Below, piece after piece: positions 1 through 7,952 of a stretch of DNA of 31,089 bases; position 1 is the first letter of the stretch, and the number at the start of each line of letters is the position of its first letter. Made by a program: the position numbers and the translations under genes. Where the stretch lies: IMG/VR virus record IMGVR_UViG_3300025128_000200, positions 1 through 31,089 of that record; one strand, 5' to 3'. The stretch comes from a virus. Under the pieces are notes generated by a model, which had not been told where the DNA came from, ran no database searches, and saw only the letters and a list, made by a program, of their open reading frames with translations.

Positions 1-1
1 T

Positions 2-364
2 TTGGCCAATCAGCAACAGCGCACCCGTATGGCTGCGGCGACGATGGCACCGACGACGGCGGCAGCGGACTACGATGATATCAATCGATTGGTCGGATAC
101 GGTGCCGCCCGCGAAGCGAAGGCTGGCGAGGCGCTGCGAGATCAAATGGCGCGTCACGACTTCCTGCAAAATGAAGCGGCACAGCGTCTCGCCGAATATG
201 CCGCGCTAACGCGAGGCGGCACGATTGGCAGCACCGGCACGACACAAACGCCATACTTCTCGAACCCGACGCAGCAAGGGGTTCAAACCGCCGCGAACAT
301 TGCGGGCATTGCCAAGACAGCCAATGACCTTGGGGCCTTCAAGTGGCTTGGGAGTTTGTTCTAA
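2..364 (+). CDS. C-terminal part of a phage virion protein (5' truncated by the window edge)
   Basis: The frame is open from the first base, so the true start probably lies upstream; only about 120 C-terminal residues are visible. An Ala/Gln-rich helical stretch is followed by a Gly/Thr-rich tail containing GGTIGSTGTTQTPYFSNPTQ. A helix followed by a Gly-Thr-Asn-Pro tail is common at the end of phage head or tail structural proteins, which also fits its position ahead of two large virion-like genes. The stop codon TAA overlaps the ATG of the next gene (TAATG), so the two are co-translated. Virion role is inferred from context and composition; no enzymatic motif is visible. Confidence 0.6.
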   Translation: MANQQQRTRMAAATMAPTTAAADYDDINRLVGYGAAREAKAGEALRDQMARHDFLQNEAAQRLAEYAALTRGGTIGSTGTTQTPYFSNPTQQGVQTAANIAGIAKTANDLGAFKWLGSLF

Positions 365-1914
365 TGGATTTGAATAAAATTGCCGAACTTGGCCTGATGT
401 CGCCGCAGGCAGTCGATAAGGCAAAAAGTGATGCGCTGACGCAGATGCTTTTCAACATTGGCGGTGCCTTCGGGCGGGCTGGTGCGCCGTCTCGCGTGCC
501 CGGTGGGCAGCCACTGAACCTCGCGCCCGTGTTCCAAGGCTATCAAAATTCGCTGGCGAACAGCGTGAAGCAGGCGCTGATGCTGAAGCAGCTTGAGCGG
601 CAGGAGGCAGAGCATAAGCGGAAAGAGGCAGAGCATAAGCGGCAGGAGGCTTTGCGGGAAAATTTGCGAAACGCAATGGTTCCCACGTCAGTGACTGAAG
701 CGATGACCGGGCAGACTGCCGAAGCGCCATCGGCATTAATGTCTTCCATACCGATGAGTGCCCGCCCATTAGCGAGAGCAATGGCAGACGCTGGCGATGT
801 TACCCCTTTGGCTACGGCGCTCCTTGGGTCGGCGTTTAGGAAGAAGACCCCCGGAGTCGATGTGCCGTATTCCCCGGAGGTTTTAAGTCAACTGACAGGG
901 ATACATGGAACAAAAGCGCGAGCCGCACTAGCCGCACAGCAGGCTGCGGCGGGGCGCTGGGTTCCGCACCCCACCATGCCGGGGATGCAAGTGCATAACG
1001 TGACGGGTGAGGTAAAACACCTTCCACAAATTCAAGGGGTCGGTATAAGAAGTACACCGCCTGTTACGCCGCCTGTTACGCCATCCGCTGCACCGTCTGC
1101 TGTTACGCCGCCTGTTACGCCATCCGCTGCACCGTCTGCTGTTACGCCGCCTGTTGTGCCGCCTACTGTTTCATCCGCTGCGCCCCCTGCGGCACCCCCT
1201 GCTGCTGGGGCGTCTGCTGGCGTCTCTGCTTCTGCGCCGGGTGCGCAATATTGGCCGAGGTCGGGAATTGTGCCGAAATCTATTTCTGTTTTGCCACCAG
1301 ATAAGCAATCCCAGGCGTATGAAAAGAATCGGGAAAGGACAGAATCAAGACTAAAATTATTGAGAGAGGCGACTATCCCGCTCGCAAAGTTGGAAGACAA
1401 TTTTAGGCAGTTTGAAACTGTAATGGATAACTATATTCGCGGCGGCGGTAAAATGGGCGCAGCGTTTAAAATTCCAGGGGCTAGAGCAGCGGGCGGGCTT
1501 TCCCCGGACTTGGAAACAATGTTTAGAATCCAAGACGCCACAACCTCACTATGGCGACAAGGTATGCCGGGTGCTGCGTCAGATAGGGATGTGGCAATGT
1601 TTAAAGGCTCCAACATTGGCCCTGACAAATCGCCAGAGACAAACCGCCGCATCATTAAGGCGACTCGGGCTGCGCATCAAAATGCCCAAGACAAGTTACA
1701 TTTTATGGAAGCATGGGCCGCTTCTAACTTTAGTGATCTGGCGGGTGCGGAAGAAGCGTGGAGTCAGTATCTGAATAGTGAAGAAATATTTGTCCACGGC
1801 AAGGATGTAGAACCTTACACGCTGAATCCTAACCGTAAGACGTGGCGACAATATTTCGGTCTGGAACAAAGCGCTGCACCATCGGGCCGGGTTTTTAGGG
1901 TAAAACTAAAATGA
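364..1914 (+). CDS. Large unrecognised virion-associated protein with coiled coil and Pro/Ala repeat linker
   Basis: 516 residues. I chose the ATG at 364 because it overlaps the preceding stop and has GGAG about 9 bases upstream. A charged coiled coil rich in EAEHKR repeats lies near residues 75-105. A low-complexity Pro/Thr/Ala/Val linker around residues 230-290 is encoded by 39-bp tandem repeats. The C-terminal 200 residues are helical, mixed charge, and look folded. There is no catalytic motif and I do not recognise the family. Between a virion protein and a large ejection-type protein, it is most likely an internal virion or tail-tip component. Its stop overlaps the next start (ATGA). Confidence 0.6.
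   Translation: MDLNKIAELGLMSPQAVDKAKSDALTQMLFNIGGAFGRAGAPSRVPGGQPLNLAPVFQGYQNSLANSVKQALMLKQLERQEAEHKRKEAEHKRQEALRENLRNAMVPTSVTEAMTGQTAEAPSALMSSIPMSARPLARAMADAGDVTPLATALLGSAFRKKTPGVDVPYSPEVLSQLTGIHGTKARAALAAQQAAAGRWVPHPTMPGMQVHNVTGEVKHLPQIQGVGIRSTPPVTPPVTPSAAPSAVTPPVTPSAAPSAVTPPVVPPTVSSAAPPAAPPAAGASAGVSASAPGAQYWPRSGIVPKSISVLPPDKQSQAYEKNRERTESRLKLLREATIPLAKLEDNFRQFETVMDNYIRGGGKMGAAFKIPGARAAGGLSPDLETMFRIQDATTSLWRQGMPGAASDRDVAMFKGSNIGPDKSPETNRRIIKATRAAHQNAQDKLHFMEAWAASNFSDLAGAEEAWSQYLNSEEIFVHGKDVEPYTLNPNRKTWRQYFGLEQSAAPSGRVFRVKLK
1063..1155 (+). repeat. 39-bp tandem repeat inside a coding region
   Basis: A 39-bp unit starting GTTACGCCGCC occurs twice without mismatch (1063-1101 and 1102-1140), followed by the first 15 bases of a third copy (1141-1155). 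The length is a multiple of three, so it encodes a 13-residue Pro/Ala/Thr/Val repeat that lengthens the flexible linker of the host gene without changing frame. Slippage could change copy number between relatives. Confidence 0.9.
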
Positions 1915-4034
1915 GCGAAGAAGCTATAAAAACATACGAGGTCGATCTTTCCGATGGAAGAACGGCTGAGATAGATGGCCCTGCCGACGCCACCGAAGAA
2001 GAATTGCTGCGGGCGTTAACCGAACAGCTACCACCGGAAATTCTCAATGTAGAAAAAACAAAAAACACCCCACTGGGCATTATGCTCCGCCGGAGTTTCT
2101 TGGAATACCGCGAAGACGAGACTGCCGAAGAACGCGGCGAACGCCTTGGGGGAAAAATATCAGGCGACGAAGTAGGCACTGGCGAAGGTATATTGAGAGC
2201 CTATGGGCAGGGCAGCGCCTTCGGCTGGATGGACGAACTGACAGCCGAAGGCGCGGCTGCGTTGGCTACGTTAGCCAATAAATACCCAACGCATAGTTAC
2301 GATGAATTGCGCGACATATATTTATCGCGCGAACGCGGCAAGCTTGAACAATTCCGTGAACAAAGCCCTTGGACCGCCGGCGGCGCAGAATTTGCCGGCG
2401 CGTTGCATACCGGCCTTGCGACCCCAGGCGCGCGCCTCGCCACAATGCCGTCATCGACGCGCGGCAAAATGGCGGCTGGTGCTGGCGTGGCTGCTGGAGA
2501 GGGCGCTATATACGGGGCCGGTGCTGCGGAAAATGACATGCTCCCGCAAGCTGGAGTGACTGCGGCTATATCAACACCATTCGGTGCCGCTGCGCCTTTG
2601 GCCGGGAAAGCGGTATCCTCTATCTACGACAGGTTCGCAGGAACTGGCGCGGCGGCCAAAAAGGTAGGAATGAGCCGGCCATCGTTTGAAGTTTTGGGCG
2701 ATGTGTTAGCCTTTGACAAACTCGGCGGCAATGTGCGGTTGCCGTCTGGCGCTATTTTGGCGGAAGTTGGCCCAGCGTCTAGGGGTTTATTTGATTATTT
2801 TGGACAAAACCCAGCAACCGCCGCAATTGTTAAGCAGGCCGTAGACGCTAGAGCCGCGCAGTCGTCAAATTTAGCCAATCAAGCGCTTGATGAGAATCTT
2901 GGGCGACCCGTTGGTGTTGCCACGACGCAAAGGCAAATCAGGCAGAGAACTTCCAGCGGTAGATCGGCAGCGTATAGGGCGGCCTATGCCAAGCCTATCG
3001 ATTATACGTCAGCGAAGGGCCAAGAACTTGAGAAAATTATCAAAACACGGGTAGACGCCGACGTTATTGCTGCCGCGAATAAGTTAATGCGGTTAGACGG
3101 CGAGCCGCCATCGGCGCAAATTATTCTACGCGCAGACAATACTATCGAACGGCTCCCCGACGTGCGTCAATTGGATTATATCAAGCGCGGATTGAATGAG
3201 CGGGCAAACGTAGAGGCAGGGAAAGGCGCAATGGGCGGAACGTCTTCTGTCGGACGCGCTTACGAAAACCTTGCCCGCGAAGTCCGAAATCTTACCGGTG
3301 ATCTTGTTCCAGAATACAACGTTGCTTTGAAAACTGCTCAAGACCCTATTCAATGGGTCCAAGCCATAAAATTTGGCAATACAGTTTTGCGGCCAAGTCT
3401 AACCGTGTCAGAAGTCGCCGAAACTGTCGCTGGCATGAACAAGCTTGAGAAAAAATACGCTGCGATGGGGATTCGCTCCCAGATAGACGAAGGCATAAAA
3501 AACGTAAAACTTGCTTTTACGGATATGAACATGGACGCGCGCGAATCTTTTAAACTTTTAAAGGATATGTCAAGCACCGCTAACCGTGAAAAAGTAGAAC
3601 TTGTTATAGGAAGAAAAGCCGCCAAACGGCTATTCAAAAAACTCGATCAAGCGGCGTCTGGTTTTAGTTTAAAAGCTAGTGTTGCTCAAAATGCTAAAAC
3701 AGCAGGACGCAAGCTATACGATGAAAAATTTAAAAACGCAGTCCGAAGCGGTATAGTTGAACGGATGCGGCGTGGCGAAGGGGTGGCCGCCGCAAGGGAA
3801 GCTACGGCGACTGCTTTAGGTCGCTCTGAGGAGCAACTTCGGAAAATGGCAGACAAGGAAGCCGTGGAAATTGCAAGGATCATGGCCCGTCAGGGTGTTG
3901 ACCCGGCAAAATTCCTCGCAATGCTTACCAGCGCCTTAAAAGCATCGCGGGGGAGGACGGGCCGAATGGAAAGTCAGGCAAATTTGCTTGTGTCTAACTT
4001 TCCGGCTGGAATAGCAAGCATCCCGCAGCAATAA
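1911..4034 (+). CDS. Large virion protein, probable DNA-ejection (internal virion) protein
   Basis: 707 residues. The N-terminus (YEVDLSDGRTAEIDGPADAT, then EEELLRAL) resembles the short domain often found at the start of internal virion or ejection proteins of short-tailed phages. A Gly/Ala-rich, weakly hydrophobic region near residues 175-225 could insert into membrane, and the rest is helical and charged. There is no lysozyme or protease motif. The ATGA overlap with the upstream gene places it in the same unit, and a strong terminator follows directly. The ejection role is inferred from composition and context; a tail component is the alternative. Confidence 0.6.
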   Translation: MSEEAIKTYEVDLSDGRTAEIDGPADATEEELLRALTEQLPPEILNVEKTKNTPLGIMLRRSFLEYREDETAEERGERLGGKISGDEVGTGEGILRAYGQGSAFGWMDELTAEGAAALATLANKYPTHSYDELRDIYLSRERGKLEQFREQSPWTAGGAEFAGALHTGLATPGARLATMPSSTRGKMAAGAGVAAGEGAIYGAGAAENDMLPQAGVTAAISTPFGAAAPLAGKAVSSIYDRFAGTGAAAKKVGMSRPSFEVLGDVLAFDKLGGNVRLPSGAILAEVGPASRGLFDYFGQNPATAAIVKQAVDARAAQSSNLANQALDENLGRPVGVATTQRQIRQRTSSGRSAAYRAAYAKPIDYTSAKGQELEKIIKTRVDADVIAAANKLMRLDGEPPSAQIILRADNTIERLPDVRQLDYIKRGLNERANVEAGKGAMGGTSSVGRAYENLAREVRNLTGDLVPEYNVALKTAQDPIQWVQAIKFGNTVLRPSLTVSEVAETVAGMNKLEKKYAAMGIRSQIDEGIKNVKLAFTDMNMDARESFKLLKDMSSTANREKVELVIGRKAAKRLFKKLDQAASGFSLKASVAQNAKTAGRKLYDEKFKNAVRSGIVERMRRGEGVAAAREATATALGRSEEQLRKMADKEAVEIARIMARQGVDPAKFLAMLTSALKASRGRTGRMESQANLLVSNFPAGIASIPQQ

Positions 4035-4037
4035 CCC

Positions 4038-4062
4038 AACCCGCCCCCCGGCGGGTTTTTTT
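4038..4062 (+). terminator. Rho-independent terminator after the virion gene block
   Basis: Perfect 8-bp stem AACCCGCC/GGCGGGTT with a CCCC loop, running into seven T. It starts 4 bases after the stop of the preceding gene and ends just before the ribosome binding site of the tail fibre gene. It probably gives partial termination between the virion block and the fibre/lysis block. Confidence 0.9.
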
Positions 4063-4074
4063 ACGAGGTAAACC

Positions 4075-5328
4075 ATGGCAAAAAACAACGTAACGCAGTA
4101 CGACACGACGGCGGCCAACAACACCGATGTTGGCGGAATTTCAATCGCTGAAGGCATGAGCCCGTCAAATGTGAATAACGCGATGCGCGAGCTGATGAAG
4201 CAGACAGCGGACTGGGTCAGCGGCTCGCAGGCGGTCACAAAACTCACGACGACAGGAACAGTCGAGCCTGGGGGAGATACTGCCGCAGGTACTAATGCGG
4301 CTATTGGATATACCGCTGCGGAAGGACTGATTCTAACCGGTCAAGGATCGACCTCAGACTTAACCGTTAAAAACGATGCCGACGAAACAGTTTTTACGGT
4401 GCCTACAGGCACAGATGATGTTGTTTTCCCGGACAGCGCCCAACTGCAGTTTGGCGGTGGCTCTGATTTACGACTGACCCATGATGGCTCCAACTCTTAC
4501 ATCATCGATCAGGGGACGGGCGGCTTATACATTCAGGGCGATACCTTTGCGAATATAGGCAGTCCTAGCGGTGAAACAGGACTTGCATACACAAAAGATG
4601 GCGCTGTCACTCTCTACCACGATAATAGTGCGAAAATTGCAACTACGTCAGGCGGAGTAGAAGTTACCGGCGTAATGGATGCCGATAATTTCAAAGTCAA
4701 CGGCGCACAAGGCAGCGATGGTGAGGTCTTAACTAGTACGGGTTCGGGGGTTGCTTGGGAAGCTGCCGGTGGTGGCGGTGCGTGGACTCTTATCGGCACG
4801 CAAACGGCTAGTAGTTCCGCCAGTCTGACGCAAACCGGCATCGACGCAACCTACGCAACGTATGCCATAATTTTAGAAGATTTTCACCCAAGTGCTAATA
4901 ACGCTGCTCTTCTATTCAACTTAGGCACTGCATCTGGCATCGACAGCACTTACGGCCACTACGATTGGCTGGCGTCAAACGGCCATGACATAGCGAGCGA
5001 CGACTATAGCGGTGTTAACCGGAGTTATGTCAAGGATCAGAATGATGGAGCCATTAAGATTACCGGTGGTGCCATTAGTCTGGGGATGGAATCGGGCGAA
5101 GGCATTGCTGTTGTCGCATATTTGCAAAATGCCAGAGGAACTTCGATGTTTCCGTCACTTCATGGACGTGGATATGCTGTCGATCAATACTCCTCAACCG
5201 GGCAAGATTGCGAGTTCTTTGGACACCGAAAATCAATGATTACGACTGATCGAGTACAGGTCCAATTTGAAGGATCAATTACCATTGAAACGGGTCGAAT
5301 GACTGTTTGGGGGATCGCACATGCTTAA
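4075..5328 (+). CDS. Tail fibre / receptor-binding protein
   Basis: 417 residues, with GAGG 8 bases before the ATG. The N-terminus (NVTQYDTTAANNTDVGGISI, then a segment ending NNAMREL) is the typical virion-anchoring start of tail fibres in many environmental phages. The middle (residues about 60-220) holds short beta-strand repeats such as SDLRLTHDGSNSYIIDQGTG, as in trimeric fibre shafts. After a GGGG hinge near residue 232, the C-terminal 180 residues form a distinct beta-rich domain, probably the receptor-binding head. The following small gene overlaps its end and resembles a fibre chaperone, which supports the call. Confidence 0.85.
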   Translation: MAKNNVTQYDTTAANNTDVGGISIAEGMSPSNVNNAMRELMKQTADWVSGSQAVTKLTTTGTVEPGGDTAAGTNAAIGYTAAEGLILTGQGSTSDLTVKNDADETVFTVPTGTDDVVFPDSAQLQFGGGSDLRLTHDGSNSYIIDQGTGGLYIQGDTFANIGSPSGETGLAYTKDGAVTLYHDNSAKIATTSGGVEVTGVMDADNFKVNGAQGSDGEVLTSTGSGVAWEAAGGGGAWTLIGTQTASSSASLTQTGIDATYATYAIILEDFHPSANNAALLFNLGTASGIDSTYGHYDWLASNGHDIASDDYSGVNRSYVKDQNDGAIKITGGAISLGMESGEGIAVVAYLQNARGTSMFPSLHGRGYAVDQYSSTGQDCEFFGHRKSMITTDRVQVQFEGSITIETGRMTVWGIAHA

Positions 5329-5617
5329 TAACCACCACATGATTGACGGCGTCAAAGTGCCGTTCACGCAAGCAGAGGAAGAAGCGTTTATTGCCGAGCG
5401 AGCCGCTTGGGACGCAGCCGCAAATGACCGCGCGCTCGTTAATTTGCGTATCAAGAGAAATCAACTACTCAAAGCATGTGATTGGACGCAAGTTCCAGAC
5501 AGCGCTCTTAGCGACGAAAAGAAAGCAGAGTGGACCGCATACCGCACCGCGCTCCGCAACCTCCCGGCCAACACAGCCGATCCCGCTAATCCAACTTGGC
5601 CTGAGAAGCCTGCGTAA
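5321..5617 (+). CDS. Tail fibre assembly / chaperone-like protein
   Basis: 98 residues, starting inside the end of the fibre gene (8-bp overlap). The C-terminal half has the pattern RNQLLKACDWTQ ... WTAYRTALRNLP ... NPTWPEKP. This matches the phage tail assembly chaperone domain family, which pairs an N-terminal fibre-associated segment with a conserved DW...YR..LR...WP.KP module. Such proteins act in folding or trimerising the fibre and may remain bound to it. The stop overlaps the next start (TAATG). Confidence 0.8.
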   Translation: MLNNHHMIDGVKVPFTQAEEEAFIAERAAWDAAANDRALVNLRIKRNQLLKACDWTQVPDSALSDEKKAEWTAYRTALRNLPANTADPANPTWPEKPA

Positions 5618-5775
5618 TGACAGCGACCCGCGAGGTTGGCGACCTTGCCGCTGCGATGACGGCATTCGGCGCGGTGCTTGATTTCCTGCCCGCGATTGCG
5701 GCAGGCATCTCTATCATTTGGTATCTGGCGCGGTTCGCCGTCTGGATCGGCAAGCGCTGGAAATTTCTCGAATGA
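5617..5775 (+). CDS. Small single-membrane-span protein, holin candidate
   Basis: 52 residues. The ATG overlaps the previous stop (TAATG) and the stop overlaps the next start (ATGA), so it is translationally coupled on both sides. A hydrophobic segment covers residues 17-44, and the C-terminus is basic and aromatic (WIGKRWKFLE). Size, single span, charged tail and position at the start of the lysis cassette fit a small T7-like holin, but no family-specific motif is visible. A second candidate holin lies at 7137-7319. Confidence 0.55.
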   Translation: MTATREVGDLAAAMTAFGAVLDFLPAIAAGISIIWYLARFAVWIGKRWKFLE

Positions 5776-6077
5776 TACGCCGCCTCGCCATCGCGTTCGC
5801 CGCCGCCGTCTTGGCGGTTTTTTTATGCTTGCCGGCTGCCGCGCAAAACATCTGCGCCGCCCGCGACGATGTTGTGCAGCGTCTATGGGATCGTTGGCGC
5901 GAGGCGCAGGTCTCACGCGCGCTAATCGCTGACGGCAGGCTACTCGAAATTTTCGTGTCGGAAAGCGGAAGTTGGACCGCAGTTATCAGTGATCCAGGTG
6001 GTCGTAGCTGCGTTGCGAGCGCGGGCAAGGATTGGACCGTTTTTAACGCGCCGAAGGTGCCGGGCCGAGGCACCTGA
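5772..6077 (+). CDS. Small exported protein in the lysis cassette, unknown function
   Basis: 101 residues, with an ATG in an ATGA overlap with the previous gene. The N-terminus is a clear signal peptide: MIRR, a hydrophobic core of about 17 residues, then PAAAQ with likely cleavage after AAA. The mature part is about 78 residues with two cysteines (NICAARDD and GGRSCVASAG) that could form a disulfide in the periplasm. No catalytic motif is visible. An accessory envelope role in lysis or superinfection exclusion is possible but is only inferred from export and context. Confidence 0.65.
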   Translation: MIRRLAIAFAAAVLAVFLCLPAAAQNICAARDDVVQRLWDRWREAQVSRALIADGRLLEIFVSESGSWTAVISDPGGRSCVASAGKDWTVFNAPKVPGRGT

Positions 6078-6454
6078 TGAGTTCGCGCGTCGGTCGCGCA
6101 GGCGAGTATCTCGTCGCCTGCTGCCTGGAACAACTCGGCGCGCAGATCGCTGTCGTTCACAACGACAACTTCGATTTGTGCGCCTGGGTTGCCGATGACA
6201 TCCATCGCGTCGAGGTAAAAACGTCCGCCGATTTTGACCAGCAGAAACCGACAACTTTTCATTTTTCCACCCGCAGCGGGCGCGACAGGCGACCAATTTC
6301 GCACTGCGACGTTATTGCCTTCGCCTCTTTAAATTTGAGGCGCGTGCATTTTCGTCACGTTTCACTGGTCACCGGCACCAGCACGCGGATACCCAGCAAA
6401 CAGTTTTCGGCGCAACACGAACTCGACACATGGTTGGCGGCCACAAGGCGATGA
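6077..6454 (+). CDS. Free-standing PD-(D/E)XK endonuclease-like protein
   Basis: 125 residues, TGATG overlap with the upstream gene. The N-terminal half carries the PD-(D/E)XK core: E10 in GRAGEYLV, D33 in DNFDLCAW, and E46-V-K48 in HRVEVKTS. The pattern resembles the small endonuclease family that includes the cyanobacterial group I intron enzyme I-Ssp6803I as well as resolvase-like proteins. It would cut or nick DNA using a metal ion. Its place inside a lysis cassette is unusual for a DNA enzyme. Homing endonuclease, resolvase-like and host-DNA-degrading roles all remain possible. Confidence 0.7.
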   Translation: MSSRVGRAGEYLVACCLEQLGAQIAVVHNDNFDLCAWVADDIHRVEVKTSADFDQQKPTTFHFSTRSGRDRRPISHCDVIAFASLNLRRVHFRHVSLVTGTSTRIPSKQFSAQHELDTWLAATRR

Positions 6455-6747
6455 ATCTTTCAGACCTGATACCCTACGCGGGCATGATCGTGTCGGTGAT
6501 ATGTGCCGCCGCCGTGGCAAGGCATCAAATTAAAGGATTGGAGATCGGGGCGGACAGGAGCGCCGCGCGCCTCGACGCGCAAGACATAAGAATCGACAAG
6601 CTGGAGACGGCGGTCGAGGTGCTGGATCGACGCACGGACACGCTCGCAAAAATAAACTCCCCGGAAAACATGGAAGCACGAACGCGCGCGCTTGAGAGCA
6701 TCCGCGTCGATGTCGAATGGGTAAAACGAAAGATGGAATCGAAATGA
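6451..6747 (+). CDS. Small membrane protein with coiled coil, lysis cassette
   Basis: 98 residues from the ATG at 6451, chosen for the ATGA overlap with the nuclease gene rather than the ATG 21 bases upstream. A hydrophobic segment spans residues 7-23, followed by a charged helical region (residues 30-95) with heptad-like spacing (LDAQDIRIDKLETAVEVLD). Similar one-span plus coiled-coil proteins of phage lysis or tail regions include DUF2730-type proteins. It could be a holin regulator or a spanin-like protein. The function is not established. Confidence 0.6.
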   Translation: MNLSDLIPYAGMIVSVICAAAVARHQIKGLEIGADRSAARLDAQDIRIDKLETAVEVLDRRTDTLAKINSPENMEARTRALESIRVDVEWVKRKMESK

Positions 6748-7127
6748 ATTGGGATGATTACGCAAATTTTGGCCCCGACGAATTTCGCTGCCAGTGCGGC
6801 TGCGGTGCGGTCGAAATGGACCCGGCATTCATCGCAGCTTTACAGCGAATCCGCGATGAATTCGGGCCGATGGCAATCAGCAGCGGATACCGCTGCCCGA
6901 AGCACCCGATTGAGGCGCGCAAGAAGAAGCCGGGAGCGCACGCGACCGGACAAGCCGCCGATATTCTCGCCAGCGGATCGCGCGCGCTGCACTTGTTGCG
7001 AGTTGCGTTGAGCCACGACGATGTTCAAGGAGTCGGCGTGAATCAGCGCGGGGCGCATAGCGGGCGGTTCGTCCACCTCGACACTGTGACCGAAAATTTA
7101 CCCCGTCCATTTTTGTGGACATATTAG
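6744..7127 (+). CDS. Endolysin: peptidase M15-type (D-Ala-D-Ala carboxypeptidase-like)
   Basis: 127 residues from the ATG at 6744 (ATGA overlap). The M15_3 motifs are complete: SGYRCP at residues 47-52, HATGQAADI with zinc ligands H66 and D73, and FVHLD with H111 as third ligand. The enzyme is expected to cleave peptide cross-links in peptidoglycan. There is no signal peptide, so it needs a holin for access to the wall, consistent with the holin candidates on both sides. The N-terminal CQCGC cluster is common in this family. Confidence 0.88.
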   Translation: MNWDDYANFGPDEFRCQCGCGAVEMDPAFIAALQRIRDEFGPMAISSGYRCPKHPIEARKKKPGAHATGQAADILASGSRALHLLRVALSHDDVQGVGVNQRGAHSGRFVHLDTVTENLPRPFLWTY

Positions 7128-7136
7128 GAGATAGAC

Positions 7137-7319
7137 ATGGCTCTTTTAAAGATTCTGATTGCCCGCTTGCGTGAGCCCTCAAGCGCTGCGGGGTTGGCAT
7201 CATTGCTTTTGGCGGTAGGGATCAATTTGCCAGAATCCATGATGGTCGAAATTATGACAGCAATTGGCGCTTTGGCTGGTGTGGCTGGGATGTTGCTCAA
7301 AGAGAAGGGCGACTCTTGA
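7137..7319 (+). CDS. Holin-like small membrane protein
   Basis: 60 residues with a good ribosome binding site (AGGAG 8 bases upstream). Two hydrophobic segments, at about residues 15-30 and 36-53, flank a short polar turn with Pro (NLPES); the second is rich in Gly/Ala (AIGALAGVAG). The C-terminus is short and charged (KEKGDS). Length, two spans and position between endolysin and spanins fit a class II-type holin of Gram-negative phages. Confidence 0.65.
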   Translation: MALLKILIARLREPSSAAGLASLLLAVGINLPESMMVEIMTAIGALAGVAGMLLKEKGDS

Positions 7320-7498
7320 CCATTGTTTGGCTATGCATTCTGGGTGGCGTTGGAGCCGTCGCCTTTTTTGCCGCGCGGGCTATCCTGGCGGCGCGGCATG
7401 AAGGCGCGGTGCGCGAAGCTGAAGAAAAGATGGATGCGGTTAACGATGATCGGTCTGTCGATGACACTGTTGACCGGCTGCGTGACCGAAAGTTTTAG
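7316..7498 (+). CDS. Inner-membrane spanin candidate (Rz-like)
   Basis: 60 residues with a TTG start overlapping the previous stop (TTGA). It has an N-terminal membrane anchor at residues 3-22, then a short charged helix with AVREAEEKMDAVND and a C-terminal DRLRDRK. This is short for an i-spanin. Its 3' part overlaps, in another reading frame, a gene for a lipoprotein with a perfect lipobox. The nested arrangement is the hallmark of Rz/Rz1 pairs, and that architecture is the main evidence. Confidence 0.6.
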   Translation: MTIVWLCILGGVGAVAFFAARAILAARHEGAVREAEEKMDAVNDDRSVDDTVDRLRDRKF

Positions 7499-7754
7499 CG
7501 CTATCGGTGCTGCTGGGGCACTGGGGTCTGCCTATTTCGATTACATGGCGAAGGAAAAAGGCGAGCCGGTGATCGTCACGCCGCCGATAGTGGACTACGC
7601 CGATGCGGTGCAGGGTCTAGCAGCCGACGAATTAGAGCAACTTGGGCCGCCGTGCGCCCGCGATGTTGTTGTCGCGGACTGCTCTGCGCTCGCCCGCTTT
7701 GTCACGGACTACGGCGTGCTGCGAGATAAAATCCGGGCGTCGAAAACGAAATAA
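7434..7754 (+). CDS. Outer-membrane lipoprotein, o-spanin candidate (Rz1-like)
   Basis: 106 residues from the ATG at 7434, which gives a compact lipoprotein signal peptide (MRLTMIGLSMTLLTGC) with lipobox LTGC and lipidated Cys16. An upstream in-frame ATG at 7398 would add a basic extension and cannot be excluded. The mature part is longer than classical Rz1 and carries two further cysteines. It begins inside the upstream i-spanin candidate in a different frame. The expected role is joining inner and outer membranes with its partner at the end of lysis. Confidence 0.65.
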   Translation: MRLTMIGLSMTLLTGCVTESFSAIGAAGALGSAYFDYMAKEKGEPVIVTPPIVDYADAVQGLAADELEQLGPPCARDVVVADCSALARFVTDYGVLRDKIRASKTK

Positions 7755-7952
7755 TCAATCAAGCCCGTACTTTTCAAGCAACTCCAAAAGATCGCGGCGG
7801 AATTTATTCGCCGTCGCCGCGTCCTTAAATTCCCAACCAATTGCTGCGCCGTCCTGCACAACACTAACGTCCGCATAGTCTTCGGTTTTGCTTGGATCGG
7901 CCCCGGCTGCGGCAGGGTCGTCTTGACTTGTATATATTTTTACATCAACCAT
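7755..7952 (-). CDS. Small acidic protein, unknown, convergent to the lysis cassette
   Basis: 65 residues on the minus strand; its stop abuts the end of the lipoprotein gene. The N-terminal half is acidic with beta-like pattern (DYADVSVVQDGAAIGWEFK) and the C-terminus is a charged helix (ANKFRRDLLELLEKYGLD). I do not recognise it. No Shine-Dalgarno sequence is visible: the ATG follows directly after a hairpin and a run of seven U. It may need its own promoter or read-through from the integrase operon. Confidence 0.5.
   Translation of the reverse strand: MVDVKIYTSQDDPAAAGADPSKTEDYADVSVVQDGAAIGWEFKDAATANKFRRDLLELLEKYGLD

Noticed and set aside
5461-5916. Long minus-strand open frame (about 150 codons)
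   Set aside because: It is antisense to three tightly overlapping lysis-region genes with signal peptide and membrane features. Its product is Arg/Pro-rich, low-information sequence typical of a shadow frame in GC-rich DNA.
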